A stretch of 64,000 nt of DNA from Budorcas taxicolor (taxonomy: Eukaryota; Chordata; Mammalia; Artiodactyla; Bovidae): assembly GCF_023091745.1 (NCBI RefSeq), contig NC_068910.1, forward strand, positions 182,893,170 through 182,957,169, read 5' to 3'. The position numbers and the translations under genes are program-made. The notes beneath the pieces are model-generated. The model ran no database searches. It was given only the letters and a program-made list of their open reading frames with translations, and had not been told where the DNA came from. Below, one piece after another: positions 33,666 through 45,201 of the stretch. Every line of letters begins with the position of its first letter. Position 1 is the stretch's first letter.

Positions 33666-34502
33666 GATTGTAATAAAAGTTTGTGAATGTGATCTCTCTC
33701 AAAATACCTTACTGTACTGTACTTACCTTTCTGCTGCTGCTGCTTATGAGAAAATAAAATGACCACGTGATGTGATAAGGTGAATGATGAAGGGATTGTG
33801 ACATAGAGTTAGGCTACTATTGATCTTCTGAAGGCAGATCATCTGTTTCCAGTTATCTGGATCATTGAGCCATGATAATATCAATAATGATCAGATGTAG
33901 GGAGTGGATGATGTCAATGGTTGGGGATCTCGAGCAGGACAGAGTAGGACCACATAAGATTTCGTCACACTGATCAGAAAGCATGCAATTTAAAGCGTAT
34001 TTAATTAAATTTTTGAATTTTCCACTTAATATTTTCAAACCTCAGTTGAAAATGAGAAGGTGAAACCATGGGCAAGGGTGGGACTAGTTTATTCATTTTT
34101 ATTTAAGTACTACTTTGGCTGCATCTCACAAGCTTTGAAATGTCTTTAACTTGTTATTAAGTTATAAATATTTTCTAATTTTCTTTATAATTTCTTGCTC
34201 AAGCTATGAATGTACTTTAAAATTCCCAAATATATGAGTTTTTGTTATTTTTTGAGATTTCCACTTTATATGTATTTTGATCATAGAATGTGGCATATAT
34301 GATTCTGATACTATGAACATTTTAAGGCTTGTTTTCTGGCTGAAATTTATAAGTGTTCTATGTACTTAAATATCTTGTCTTCTTTAAGTACTGGGAATAG
34401 GATTCTATAAGTGTCCATCAGGTAAGCTGCTAATTTTGTTGTTCATATCTTCAATATCTTTCCTTTCGTTTTCTTGATCTAGAGTTTCTATGAGGGTTAA
34501 AT

Positions 34503-34545
<43 letters not shown>

Positions 34546-34694
34546 TGGGTGTAGTAACTTTATCTATTATATATATGTTTCTATTATATAATATATAAGA
34601 TGTATTTATATATATAATTATATCATAAATACTTATACATACATATATATATATAAAATGGTGTCTGACACATGGATGAGATTTATAAGTGGCC
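33666..34694. repeat. Intergenic; (GT)n and AT-rich microsatellites
   Basis: A (GT)n run of about 20 units at 34505-34544 is followed by AT-rich repeats at 34560-34660. The rest is unassigned AT-rich sequence. Confidence 0.75.
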
Positions 34695-34890
34695 TAAACA
34701 TCGTGGTTTAAAGATGTACTCTGGAGTCAGATTGCTCAGATTCAAATCTGGGCTCTGCCTTATTTGATGGGTGACCCTGGTCAAGTGTACTTAACCTCTC
34801 TGCGTGTCAGGTTCTGAATCTGTAAAACAGGAATAATAATAGGGTTGTTGCAAAGACTGAGTTAGTACATATAAAGCTCTTAGAACCATG
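34695..34890 (+). mobile_element. MIR SINE
   Basis: It contains 'tctggagtcagattgctcag', 'aaatctgggctctgcc', 'acttaacctctctgcgtgtc' and 'taatagggttgttgcaaag', the sense MIR order. Confidence 0.8.
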
Positions 34891-35625
34891 GTGACTTAAA
34901 GCTGAATCCAAGTGCAGTTAGAGAAGACTTGAAATGGCTGGACTTGGAAATGCCACAAATACAGCAGAAAGGACAGACAGCAGAAGGAAGTCACGTTACA
35001 GAGTCATAGGAACCGCACAGGGTACAGGGTTTGGGGAGAGAATGCAGGTAAAGGTAAGAGAAGGCATTGCTAGGCTAGACAGAGTGCAGGAGAGACCAGC
35101 TTTTCTCGCCCGCTCTGAGACTGTGAACATAATAGCCGTCATACTCAGGTTCCTAAAACCCCAGCCTCTGGCCAATACACTTCCATCTCACTGAAAAACT
35201 AAGTTTAGTTCAGTTGCTCAGTTATGTCTAACTCTTTGTGACCCCAGGGACTGCAGCATGCCAAGGCTTCCCTGTCCATCACCAACTCTCAGAGCTTGCT
35301 CGAACTCATATCCATCAAGTTGGCAATGCCATCCAACCATCTCATTCTCTGTCGTCCCCTTCTTCTCCTGCCTTCAATCTTTCCCAGCATCAGCATCTTG
35401 TCCAATGAGTCAATTTTCATCAGGTGGCCAAAGTATTGGAGTTTCAGCTTCAGCACCAGTCCTTCCAATGAATATTCAGAACTGATATCCTTTAGGATGG
35501 ACTGGTTTGATCTCCTCGCAGTCCAAGGGACTCTCAAGAGTTTTCTCCAACACCACAGTTCAAAAGCATCGATTCTTTGGTGCTCAGCTTTCTTTATGGT
35601 CCAACTCTCACATCCAAACATGTGA

Positions 35626-36154
35626 TAGCTTATGGTAAACGATGTTGGATTTGTGATCTCTGAAGAAGATTTAGCTTCGGGACCAGGGACCAGGCTTGAT
35701 CACTCAAGAGCTTTTGTATAGCAGTTTTATTAAAGTGAAAAGAGGGCAGAGAAAGTTTCTGACATAGACATCAGAAGGGGGATGGAGAGTGCCCCTCTGC
35801 TAGTCTTTAGCCAGATGTTTTATATCTGTTAAAAAGCTATTAATCAGATAAGAGACACCTCAAGGCTGATGGAGTTTCACTAGGCCCTTCTCCCACAATA
35901 TGCATTTTTGAGATAGGATGGCATGAGGTTTGTCATCCCCCAGCCATAAAACAATTGATATGAATACTGGTTTGTTGAGCTATTATCAGCCCAAGGTTTG
36001 AGAAAAGTTAAGTTCTGGTGGAACCAGGTGTCATCATGGTTCCACAGAACCATGAATTTTAAGAGGAATACAGAAAACATAGAATTTTAAGAGACACTTG
36101 CAGCCTATTTCCTCCATTTGGAGACCCTTGGCCTTCCTGCCTATTACCCCTTCA
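35626..36154 (-). mobile_element. Solo LTR inserted in the BovB element (antisense)
   Basis: This 529-bp block interrupts the BovB frame and is flanked by an exact 5-bp duplication, tgtga (35621-35625 and 36155-36159). On the minus strand it starts tgaaggggtaat and has a TATA-like TATAAAA (35818-35824) and AATAAA (35726-35731). No viral genes. It is LTR-like by structure; the class is not determined. Confidence 0.8.
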
Positions 36155-38603
36155 TGTGACTACTAGAAAAACCATAGCTTTAACTAGACAGAATTTTGTT
36201 GGCAAAGTAATGTCTCTCCTTTTTAATATGATGTCTAGATTGGTCATAGCTTTTCTTCCAGGGAACAAGCATCTTTTAATTTCATGGCTGCAGTCACCAT
36301 CTGCAGTGATTTTGAAGCTCAAGAAAATTAAGTCTGTCACTGTTTCCACTGTTTCCCATCTATTTGCCATGAGTGATGGGACTGGATGCCATGATCTCAG
36401 TTTTCCAAATGTTGAGTTTTATACCAACTTTTTCACTCTCCTCTTTCACTTTCATCAAGAGGCTCTTTAGTTCTTTGCTTTCTGCCATAAGGGTGGTGTC
36501 ATCTGTGTATCTGAGGTTATTGATATTTCTCCTTGATTCCAGCTTGTGCTTCATCAGCCCGACATTTTGCATGATATACTCTGCATATAAGTTAAATAAG
36601 CAAGGTGACAATATACAACTTTGACCTACTCCTTTCCCGATTTGGAACCAGTCTGTTGTTCCATGTCCAGTTCTAACTATTGCTTCTTGACCTGCATACA
36701 GATTCCTCTGGAGGCAGGTAAGGTGGTTTGGAATTCCCATCTCTTGAAGAAATTTCCACAGTTTGTTGTGATTTGCACAGTCAAAGGCTTTGGGGTAGTC
36801 AATAAAGTAGAAGTAGATGTTTTATTAGAACTCTTGCTTTTTCGATGTCCAACAAATGTTGGCAATTTGATCTCTGGTTCCTCTGCCTTTTTTAAATCCA
36901 ACTTGAACATCTGGAAGGTCACAGTTCACACACTGTTGAAGCCTGGCTTGGAGAATTTTGAGCATTACTTTGCTAGCATGTGAGATGAGTACAATTGTGT
37001 GGTAGTTTGAACATTCTTGGCATTGTCTTTCTTTGGGATTGGAATGAAAACTGACCTTTTCCACTCCTGTGGTCACTGCTGAATTTTTCAAATTTGCTGG
37101 CATATTGAGTGCAGCACTTTCACAGCATCATCTTTTAGGATTTGAAATAGCTCAACTGGAATTCCATCACCTCCACTAGCTTTGTTTCTAGTGATGCTTC
37201 CTAAGGCCCATTTAACTTTGCACCCCAGGATGGCTAGCTCTAGGTGAGTGATCACACCATCGTGGTTATCTGGATCATGAAGATGCTTTTTGTGCAGTTC
37301 TTCTGTGTATTCTTGCCACCTCTTCTTAATATCTTCTGCTTCTGTTAGGTCCATATCATTTCTGTCCTTTATTGTGCCCATCTTTGCATGAAGTGTTCCC
37401 TTGGTAGCTCTAATTTTCTTGAAGAGATCTCTAGTCTTTCCCATTCTATTGTTTTCCTCTATTTCTTTGCATTGATCACTGAGGAAGGCTTTCTTATCCA
37501 TCCTTGCTATTCTTTGGAACTCTGAATTCAAATGGATATGTCTTTCTCTTTCTCCTTTGCCTTTAGCTTCTCTTCTTTTCTCAGCTATCTGTAAGCCCTC
37601 CTCAGACAACCATTTTGCATTTTTGCATTTCTTTTTCTTGGGGATGGTCTTGATCACTGCCTCCTGTATGATGTTACCAACCTCCGTCCACAGTTCTTCA
37701 GGCACTCTATCAGCTCTAATCCCTTAAATCTATTTGACACTTCCACTCTATAGTCATAAGGGATTTGATTTAGGTCATACCTAAATGGTCTAGTGGTTTT
37801 CCCTACTTTCTTCAATTTAAGTCTGAATTTGGCAATAATGTAAGCCATAGTCAGCACCCGGTCTTGTTTTTGCTGACTGTATAGAGCTTCTCCATCTTTG
37901 GCTGCAAAGACTATAATCAATCTAATTTTTGTATTGACCATCTGGTGATGTCTACGTGCAGAGGACATCTACAAGATGGCAGAGTAGAAGGATGTGGGCA
38001 CATCTTCTCCTGAAAGAACTCCAAAATTACAACTCACTGCTGAAAAACCATCCACAGGAGAATGTTGGATCCCACCAAGAAAAGATATCTTACATCCAAG
38101 GACAAAGGAGAAGCCTCAGCAAGATGGTAGGAGGGATGAAATCCTGTTTCGAATCAAACCCCATACCCACCAGAGACACTCGGAGGGCTCACAGAAAACC
38201 TTGTGCACACCAGGAGACCCCACAGAGACTGAGCCAGACTTGCCTTTGAGTGTTTGAGTGTCAGCAGGGGCCTGCCTCAGGGGCAGGGGCTCTGGGTGCA
38301 GCAGACCTGGGTGTGGCATAAGTAATCTTGGAGGAGGTCACCATTAACCCTACCATAGAGCTGCCAGAACTTATACAGGACTGGGGAACAGACTATTGGA
38401 GGGCACAAACAAAACCTTGTGCATACCAGGACCCAGGAGAAAGGAGCAGTGGCCCCACAAAGACTGACCCAGACTTGCCTGTGAGTGTCCAGGAGTCTCC
38501 AGCCGAGGCGTGGGTTGGCGGTGGCCTGCTGCAGGGTCAGAGGCAACTGAGTGTGACAGTGCATAAACAGGACCTTTTGAAGGAGGTTGCCGGTGTCTTC
38601 ATT

Positions 38604-39355
38604 CAGTTCAGTTCATTTCAGTCGTTCAGTCTTGTCCGACTCTTTGTGACCCCATGAACTGCAGCATGCCAGGCCTCTCTGTCCCTCACCAACTCCCGGA
38701 GTCCACCCAAACCCATGTCCATCGAGTCAGTGATGCCATCCGACCATCTCATCCTCTGTCATGCACTTCTCCTCCTGCCCTCAATCTTTTCCAACATCAG
38801 GGTCTTTTCAATTGAGTCAGCTCTTCACATCATGTGGCCAAAGGATTGGAGTTTCAGCTTCAACATCAATCTTTCCAATGAACACCCAGGACTGATCTCC
38901 TTTAGTATGGACTGGTTGGATCTCCTTGCAGTCCAAGGGACTCTCAAGAGTCTTCTCCAACACCACAGTTCAAAAGCATCAATTCTTCGGCACTCAGTAG
39001 TCCAACTCTCACATCCATACATGACCACTGGAAAAACCATAGCCTTGACTAGACGGACCTTTGTTGGCAAAGTACTGTCTCTGCTTTTAAATATGCTATC
39101 TAGGTTGGTCATAACTTTCCTTCCAAGGAGTAAGAGTCTTTTAATTTCATGGCTGCAATCACCATCTGCAGTGATTTTGGAGCCCAGAAAAATAAAGTCA
39201 GCCACTGTTTCCCCATCTATTTGCCATGAAGTGATGGGACTGGATGTCATGATCTTAGTTTTCTGAATGTTGAGCTTTAAACCAACTTTTTCACTCTCCT
39301 CTTTCACTTTCATCAAGAAGCTCTTTAGTTCTTCACTTTCTGCCATAAGGGTGAT
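38604..39355 (-). mobile_element. BovB 3' fragment inserted in the inverted BovB half (antisense)
   Basis: The minus strand encodes BovB C-terminal sequence (ADFIFLGSKITADGDCSHE and SNQSILKEISPGCSLE). An exact 10-bp duplication, tgtcttcatt, flanks it at 38594-38603 and 39356-39365. The host BovB 5' region resumes at 39366 (acctccaccatagtttgg). Confidence 0.9.
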
Positions 39356-39464
39356 TGTCTTCATTACCTCCACCATAGTTTGGTCTCAGGGCAAAAAACA
39401 GGGAGGGAACACAGCCTCACCCATCAACAGAAAATTGGATTAAAGATTTACTGAGAATGACCCC

Positions 39465-40119
39465 TGGTCCCATCACTTTATGGGAAATAGATGGGGAAAC
39501 AGTGGGAACAGTGTCAGACTTTATTTTCTGTGGCTCCAAAATCACTGCAGATGGTGATTGCAGCCATGAAGTTAAAAGACCCTTACTCCTTGCAAGAAAA
39601 GTTATGACCAACCTAGATAGCATATTAAAAAGCAGAGACATTACTTTGCCAACTAAGGTCCATCTAGTCAAGGCTATGGTTTTTCCAGTGGTCATGTATG
39701 GATGTGAGAGTTGGACTGTGAAGAAAGCTGAGTGCTGAAGAATTGATGCTTTTGAACTGTGGTGTTGAAGACTCTTGAGAGTCCCTTGGACTGCAAGGAG
39801 ATCCAACCAGTCCATTCTGAAGGAGATCAGCCCTGGGATTTCTTTGGAAGGAATGATGCTAAAGCTGAAACTCCAGTACTTTGGCCACCTCATGCGAAGA
39901 GTTGACTCATTGGAAAAGACTCTGATGCTGGGAGGGATTGGGGGCAGGAGGAGAAGGGGACAGCAGAGGATGAGATGGCTGGATGGCATCACTGACTCGA
40001 TGGACGTGAGTCTGAGTGAACTCTGGGAGTTAGTGATGGACAGGGAGGCCTGGCATGCTGCGATTCATGGGGTCGCAAAGAGTCGGACACGACTGAGCGA
40101 CTGAACTGAACTGAACTGA
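39465..40119 (+). mobile_element. Second BovB 3' fragment inserted in the same host element (sense)
   Basis: It starts 5'-truncated at 'tggtcccatcactttatggg' and ends in repeated ctgaa units. The flanks actgagaatgacccc (39450-39464) and actgagaatggcccc (40120-40134) match at 14 of 15. It opposes the previous insertion in orientation. Confidence 0.9.
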
Positions 40120-41191
40120 ACTGAGAATGGCCCCACTCATCAGAACAAGACCCAGTTTCCCTGGCAGTCTGTCTCTCCTATCAAGAAGCTTCCATAAGCC
40201 TCTTATCCTTATCAGAGGGCAGACAGAAGACAACCACAATCACAGAAAACTAATCAAAATGATCACATGGACCACAACCTTGTCTAACTCAACGAAACTA
40301 TGAGCCATGCTGCATAGGGCCATCTAAGATAGACGGGTCATGGTGGAGAGTTCTAACAAAATGTGGTCCATTGGAGAAGGGAATGGCATACCACTTCAGT
40401 ATTCTTGCCTTGAGAACGCCATGAACAGTATGAAAAGGCAAAAAGATATAATACTGAAAGATAAATTCCCCATGTCAATAGGTGCCCAATATGCTACTGG
40501 AGAAGAGTGGAGAAATAACTCCAGAAAGAATGAAGAGACGGAGCCAAAGAAAAATAATGCCTAGTTGCAGGTGCAACTGGTGATGGAAGTTAGGTCCAAT
40601 GCTGTAAAAAACAATATTGCATAGGAACCTGGAATGTTAGGTCCATGAATCAAGGCAAGTTGGAAGTGGTCGAACAGGAGATGACAAGAGTGAGCATCGA
40701 CATTTTAGGAATCAGTAAACAAAAATGGACTGAAATGGGTGAATTTAACTTAGACAACCATTATATCTACTACTGTGGGCAAGAATCCCTTGGAAGAAAT
40801 GGAGTAGCTGTCATAGGCAAAAAAGGAGTCTGAAATGCAGTACTTGGATGCAATCTCAAAAGCAACAGAATGATCTCTGTTCGTTTCCAAGGCAAACCAT
40901 TCAATATCACCGTAGTCCAAGTCTATGCCTCGACCAGTAACACTGAAAAAGCTGAAGTTAAATGGTTCTATGAAGACCTACAAGACCTTCTAGAACTAAC
41001 ACCCAAAAAAGATGTCCTTGTCATTATAGGGGACTGGAATGCAAAAGTAGGAAGTCAAGAGATACCTGGAGTAACAGGCAAATTTGGCCTTGGAGTAAAA
41101 AAATGAAGCAGGGCAAAGGCTAACAGAGTTTTGCCAAGAGAACACAATGGTCATAGCAAATACCGTCTTCCAACAACACAAGAATAACTAA

Positions 41192-42149
41192 AAGGAGTAG
41201 AAGCAATTCAAGTTTAGTATTATGAAAACACTACTTATATTCAGCAAGACTCCAGCCAGTTCTGCTTCCTGCTTTGTGAGATGAAAATGGGAATTAGGGA
41301 CAAGATTCCAGTCTTGGCAGGAAACCTAAGCACAGAGTCAAGCTTGAGGGTGTGTAATGGGGCATGTGGGAAGGTTTTGCAAACCTGGCCACTCAAGTAA
41401 GAGCCAACCCATGCCTGACCCAAGGAACATAAGCAATTCAAAATAAAAGATTTTTCTGGGTTAATATGAAAACACACACATGCATACAAGTGCACACATG
41501 TACACACACATTTAATTTCATGCCTGCCTAATATTACATTAGATTTACAATAAAGAAGTTTTTTCTTTTTTAAGACATAAGCCAACAAATATGGGGAAAT
41601 TATGGGAGGAGACAACAGCAATATAATTTTGGAAGCTGTGAAGCATACTGATGAGATGTAACTGAAAAAAACAACTCAAAAAACATGAAAATCCCAAACT
41701 ATCACTGGGGAAACTGAGAAAACCTGATTTATATCTTGAAATCTTCAAAATACTCCCAAGTGGATAGCACCAGATTCCTCTGGAACTGGAAGTAGAAGAA
41801 GACCTCTAAAACAAGAAGATTTGGGTGCATCCCTATGTCCCCTCTGCACCGCAAGCCATTGGGAAGGAGTAGACATCTGAAAGTATCTTCTCTGGAAATG
41901 GTCAAATAGAGGGTCTCTGAACTGGAGAACCAGGTTCACCCAAGATAGGGCTGCTACACCAAAACCAGAGATTAAGGGACTGGTACATCCTTAGTGATGA
42001 CTATACAGGCACACCCATCTCCAAGCCCTCTCATCCCACTAAGATCTCACAACAGCAGCCATTATTGTACTTTCCAAGCTGGAGTCTCTTTCCCAGGAGT
42101 CTGGCCAGTACAAGAGGAAAATATAGATACTTACTGTGATAGACTGAAT
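41192..42149. other. Intergenic, unassigned
   Basis: A short CA-rich stretch lies near 41473-41512. No gene or repeat otherwise recognised. Confidence 0.35.
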
Positions 42150-42650
42150 AAGTGAAAAGTGAAAGTGTTAGTCATTCAATCATGTCCAATTCTTTGCCAC
42201 TCCTTGCACTGTAGCCCACCAATGCCCATGGGATTCTCCAGGCAAGAATACTGGAGTGGATAGCCATTCCCTTCTCCAGGGGATCTTCCCAACCCAGGGA
42301 TAGAACTCAGGTCTTGTGCAATACAGGCAGATTCTTTACTGTCTGAGCCACCAGGGAAGCCTGATAGGCTGAATAATATCCCCACCCCTGCAATGTCCAC
42401 CTCCTAATCGTTATGCTTGTGAATATGGCAATTTTTGGCTTCCCTGGTGGCTCAGGCTGTAAAAATCTGTCTGCAATGCAGGATACCTGGGTTCAATATC
42501 TGGGTTGAGAAGATCCTCTGAAAGAGGGCATGGAAACCCACTCCAGTATTCTTGCCTGGAGAATCCCCATGGACAGAGGAGCCTGGTGGGCTGCAGTCCG
42601 TGGGGGTCACGAAGAGTTGGACATGGCTGAGCGGCTATGCATGCACTTGA
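42150..42650. mobile_element. Two Bov-tA SINEs, (-) then (+)
   Basis: 42150-42362 is antisense (gtgaaagtgttagtcattca to gagccaccagggaagcc). 42436-42645 is sense (ggcttccctggtggctcagg to cacgaagagttggacatggc). They form an inverted pair about 75 bp apart. Confidence 0.88.
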
Positions 42651-44024
42651 ATATGTTACCTTGAAATGGACTTTGTGGATGTGATCAAATTAAGAACATT
42701 AAAATGGGGAGATTATCCTGGATTATGCAGATGTGTCCGATGTAGCCACAAGGGAGGCAAGAGTGGCAGATTCAGAAAGAACAGAAATGGGAATTGGAGA
42801 GGAGAGAAGTTGCTGCACTGCTGGCTTTGAGGACGGAAGGGGGTCAGTCAAGGAATGCAGCCAGCCTGGAGAAGTTGGAAAAGCCAAGGAAATGACTTCT
42901 TGCCTAGAGATCCCAGAAGGAATCCGGGCCTGCTGAAGTTTTGATTTTAGTCCAGAGACACTGATTTTGGACTCTCTGCTCTCCAAAACTGTAAGACAGG
43001 AAATGTATGTTTTATGTCACTAAGTTCATGGTTATTTGTCACAGTAGACATAGGACAGCATTTTGTTGGCTCCAAAGTTCATTTGGGTTTTTCCATAAGC
43101 TGGTATGGGAAAACCAGAAATAATTTTTGGCGAACTCAATGTTATAATGATATTTGAAATTTCTCAATAAATGGCTCGACCAGTTCACCCAGAAGAGAAG
43201 TTCAGAGCCTATAAGCTCCCCCCGCCCCCACCACACACACACACACACACGCACAGATACATACACACACACTCAATTCTAGTCAGCTGTTTCCTCCATT
43301 CATTGCCATCAGCAGACAGACAAGGATCCCCAGATATCTGATGAAAGCCTCCTACAGCAAAGACAGAGATCAAAACAAATTTAAATAAACACCAATTTGG
43401 AGGCAACCAACTTGCAGAAAAGAAAGCCTAAAAGAAAAAAAAAAAAACAATTATCACTCATTCCTTAGAAAGATAAGAGAAGATTCTGTGCTCATGAAAA
43501 AAAAAAATAAGAAGAAAGCTGTTTTAGCAGGAATATTCATAGGACAAAAGAAGAGCTCTGGGGAATTAAAAATAAGATAGCATAAACAAAATCTCAGTAG
43601 AAGACTGGGAAAATTAAGTCAAGGTATTATTCAGACATTAGAGCAGAAAGAAAAAAATATATTTTTAATGGTGTGAGAACTAAGAAAAATAGAGAACCAG
43701 TCAGTCTGAGAAGTTGAATACTAAATAACAGGAATTTCTACAACAGAAAAAATGGAGGGCAGAAATCATTATAATTCAAGAAAATTCCATGAAACTGAAG
43801 AGCATGAGTATCCAGATGGAAAGAATAGACCAAATGAAGTTTAAACTACCCTCTCCCCAACTGAAAGAGGATAGATTATATGCTTCCAGAGAGAAAAGAA
43901 CAAGTCACATAGAAACATAGAAAATGTAGGGAATATTGGCTTTAAGCTTCTGAACAGCTCTATTAGATAAAGACTGTGGAGCAGTGCCTTTTAAATTCTG
44001 AAGGAAATTATTCCTATGATATGT
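42651..44024. repeat. Intergenic: mariner-like fragment, CA repeat, A-rich unique sequence
   Basis: 43065-43138 resembles a ruminant mariner MITE (ctccaaagttcatttgggtt and ttttggcgaactc). A (CA)n run lies at 43231-43270. The rest is A-rich with no gene. Confidence 0.5.
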
Positions 44025-44230
44025 GTGTGTTAGTCGTTCAGTCATGTCTGACTTTGCAACCACACAGACTGTAGCCTGCCAGGCTCCTCCATCCATGGAA
44101 TTCTCCAGGAAAGAATACTGGGGTGGGTAGCCATTTCCTTTCCAGGGGATCTTCCCTGACACAAGAATCAAATCGGGGTCTCCTGTATTGCAGGCAGATT
44201 CTTTACTATCTGAGCCACGGGAAGCCCCCC
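44025..44230 (-). mobile_element. Bov-tA SINE (antisense)
   Basis: It runs from 'gttagtcgttcagtcatgtc' to 'ctgagccacgggaagcccc'. Confidence 0.88.
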
Positions 44231-44774
44231 AGGAGAGAATGCACTTCACCAAAATGAAAGAATTATTCTTCCTCCAAGAAGAGGAAAAGATAGGGTTCAG
44301 GAAACAAAAGACAAAGCATAGGAGAGAGGTCAGGGGAAGCCCCTGAAAGAAGGGAAAGAACGTTCTAGAATAAAACTTGTTCACCACATGTAAAGGAACC
44401 AGCCCACTGGAATAGTATGCCTTGAGAGACAGAAATGCCCAGGACAGTCATCACCAAGAACTCTGATGCCAATATCCTACTGTTTTGACCTCAGGCCAGT
44501 AAGCCTGGCTGCAATTTCTATCTGTATTTGGTTTGGCTTAACCATATGCTGCTAATGTTCCTGCTCTTTCTGTTCATGGTTTGGATCTCCTAAGGGCACT
44601 CCACTCCTGAGAGCTGGAGTGGAACCAGACTGTGACCCAGAGACTTTCAGCTTATCTTCTCTCAGGAAAAATAGTGGCGCTGTTGCCCTTTCCGAACACA
44701 AACAGGTTTATGTTTGCTATTATTTTTTCTTCAAAAATAAACAACATATTGTTTAAGGATAGATATCCTAGTGA

Positions 44775-45067
44775 AAGGGCTTCCCAGGTGGTGTTATCAG
44801 TAAAGAACCCACCCACAAATGCAGATGTAAGAGATGTGGGTTCAAACCCTGGGTTGGGACGATAACCTAGAGGAGGGCTTGGCAACCCGCTCCAGTATTC
44901 TTGCCCGGAGAATAACATGGGCTACAGTCCATTGGGCCACACAGATTTGGACGCTACTGAAGCGACTTAGCATGCATGCATGAAAGTGAAAGTGAAGTCG
45001 CTCAGTCGTGTAGCTTGCCAGGCTCTTCCACCCATGGGATTTTCCAGGCAAGAATACTGGAGCATCC
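44775..45067. mobile_element. Bov-tA SINE (+) followed by a truncated Bov SINE (-)
   Basis: 44778-44975 is sense (gggcttcccaggtggtgtta onward). 44985-45065 is an antisense fragment (gtgaagtcgctcagtcgtgt, then attttccaggcaagaatact). Confidence 0.82.
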
Positions 45068-45201
45068 TGGTAAAATCTTAAAATGATACAGAATAGAAAA
45101 ATTTACTTTCCAGGGTATGAGCTGTGTTCACCAAGGTAGATTCTCACAATTCCTGGATCTTTAACTATCATTTGTGGCTTTCATACAAAATGTTTCATTG
45201 A

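Larger units (their letters stand above)
35203..41181 (-). mobile_element. Near full-length BovB LINE with inverted 5' half (twin-priming structure)
   Basis: 35203-37955 reads as BovB on the minus strand, from the 3' tail back through the RT (YTDDTTLMAES, GHGTTDWFQIGKGV, SNYHTIVLISHASKVMLKIL) into the region before the RT (IPKKKKCKNAKWLSEEGLQ). 37960-41181 reads as BovB on the plus strand, from the 5' end (acaagatggcagagtagaag) through the endonuclease (DILGISKQKWTEMGEF, IIGDWNAKVGSQEIPG) to 'caacaacaca'. The two breakpoints are nearly adjacent in the intact element. Flanks gaaaaactaa (35193-35202) and gaataactaa (41182-41191) match at 9 of 10. Frames carry stops and frameshifts, so it is not active. 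It hosts three later insertions. Confidence 0.85.

Noticed and set aside
37088..37705. 205-aa frame (-) resembling a real protein
   Set aside because: It is part of the BovB polyprotein before the reverse transcriptase. Neighbouring frames are broken, so it is not a host gene.
38116..38657. GC-rich frames on both strands around 38.1-38.6 kb
   Set aside because: This is the BovB 5' region, recognised from its 'acaagatggcagagtag' start and continuity with the endonuclease part.
43231..43270. CA and other dinucleotide runs as CRISPR-like or regulatory repeats
   Set aside because: They are plain microsatellites with no spacer structure.
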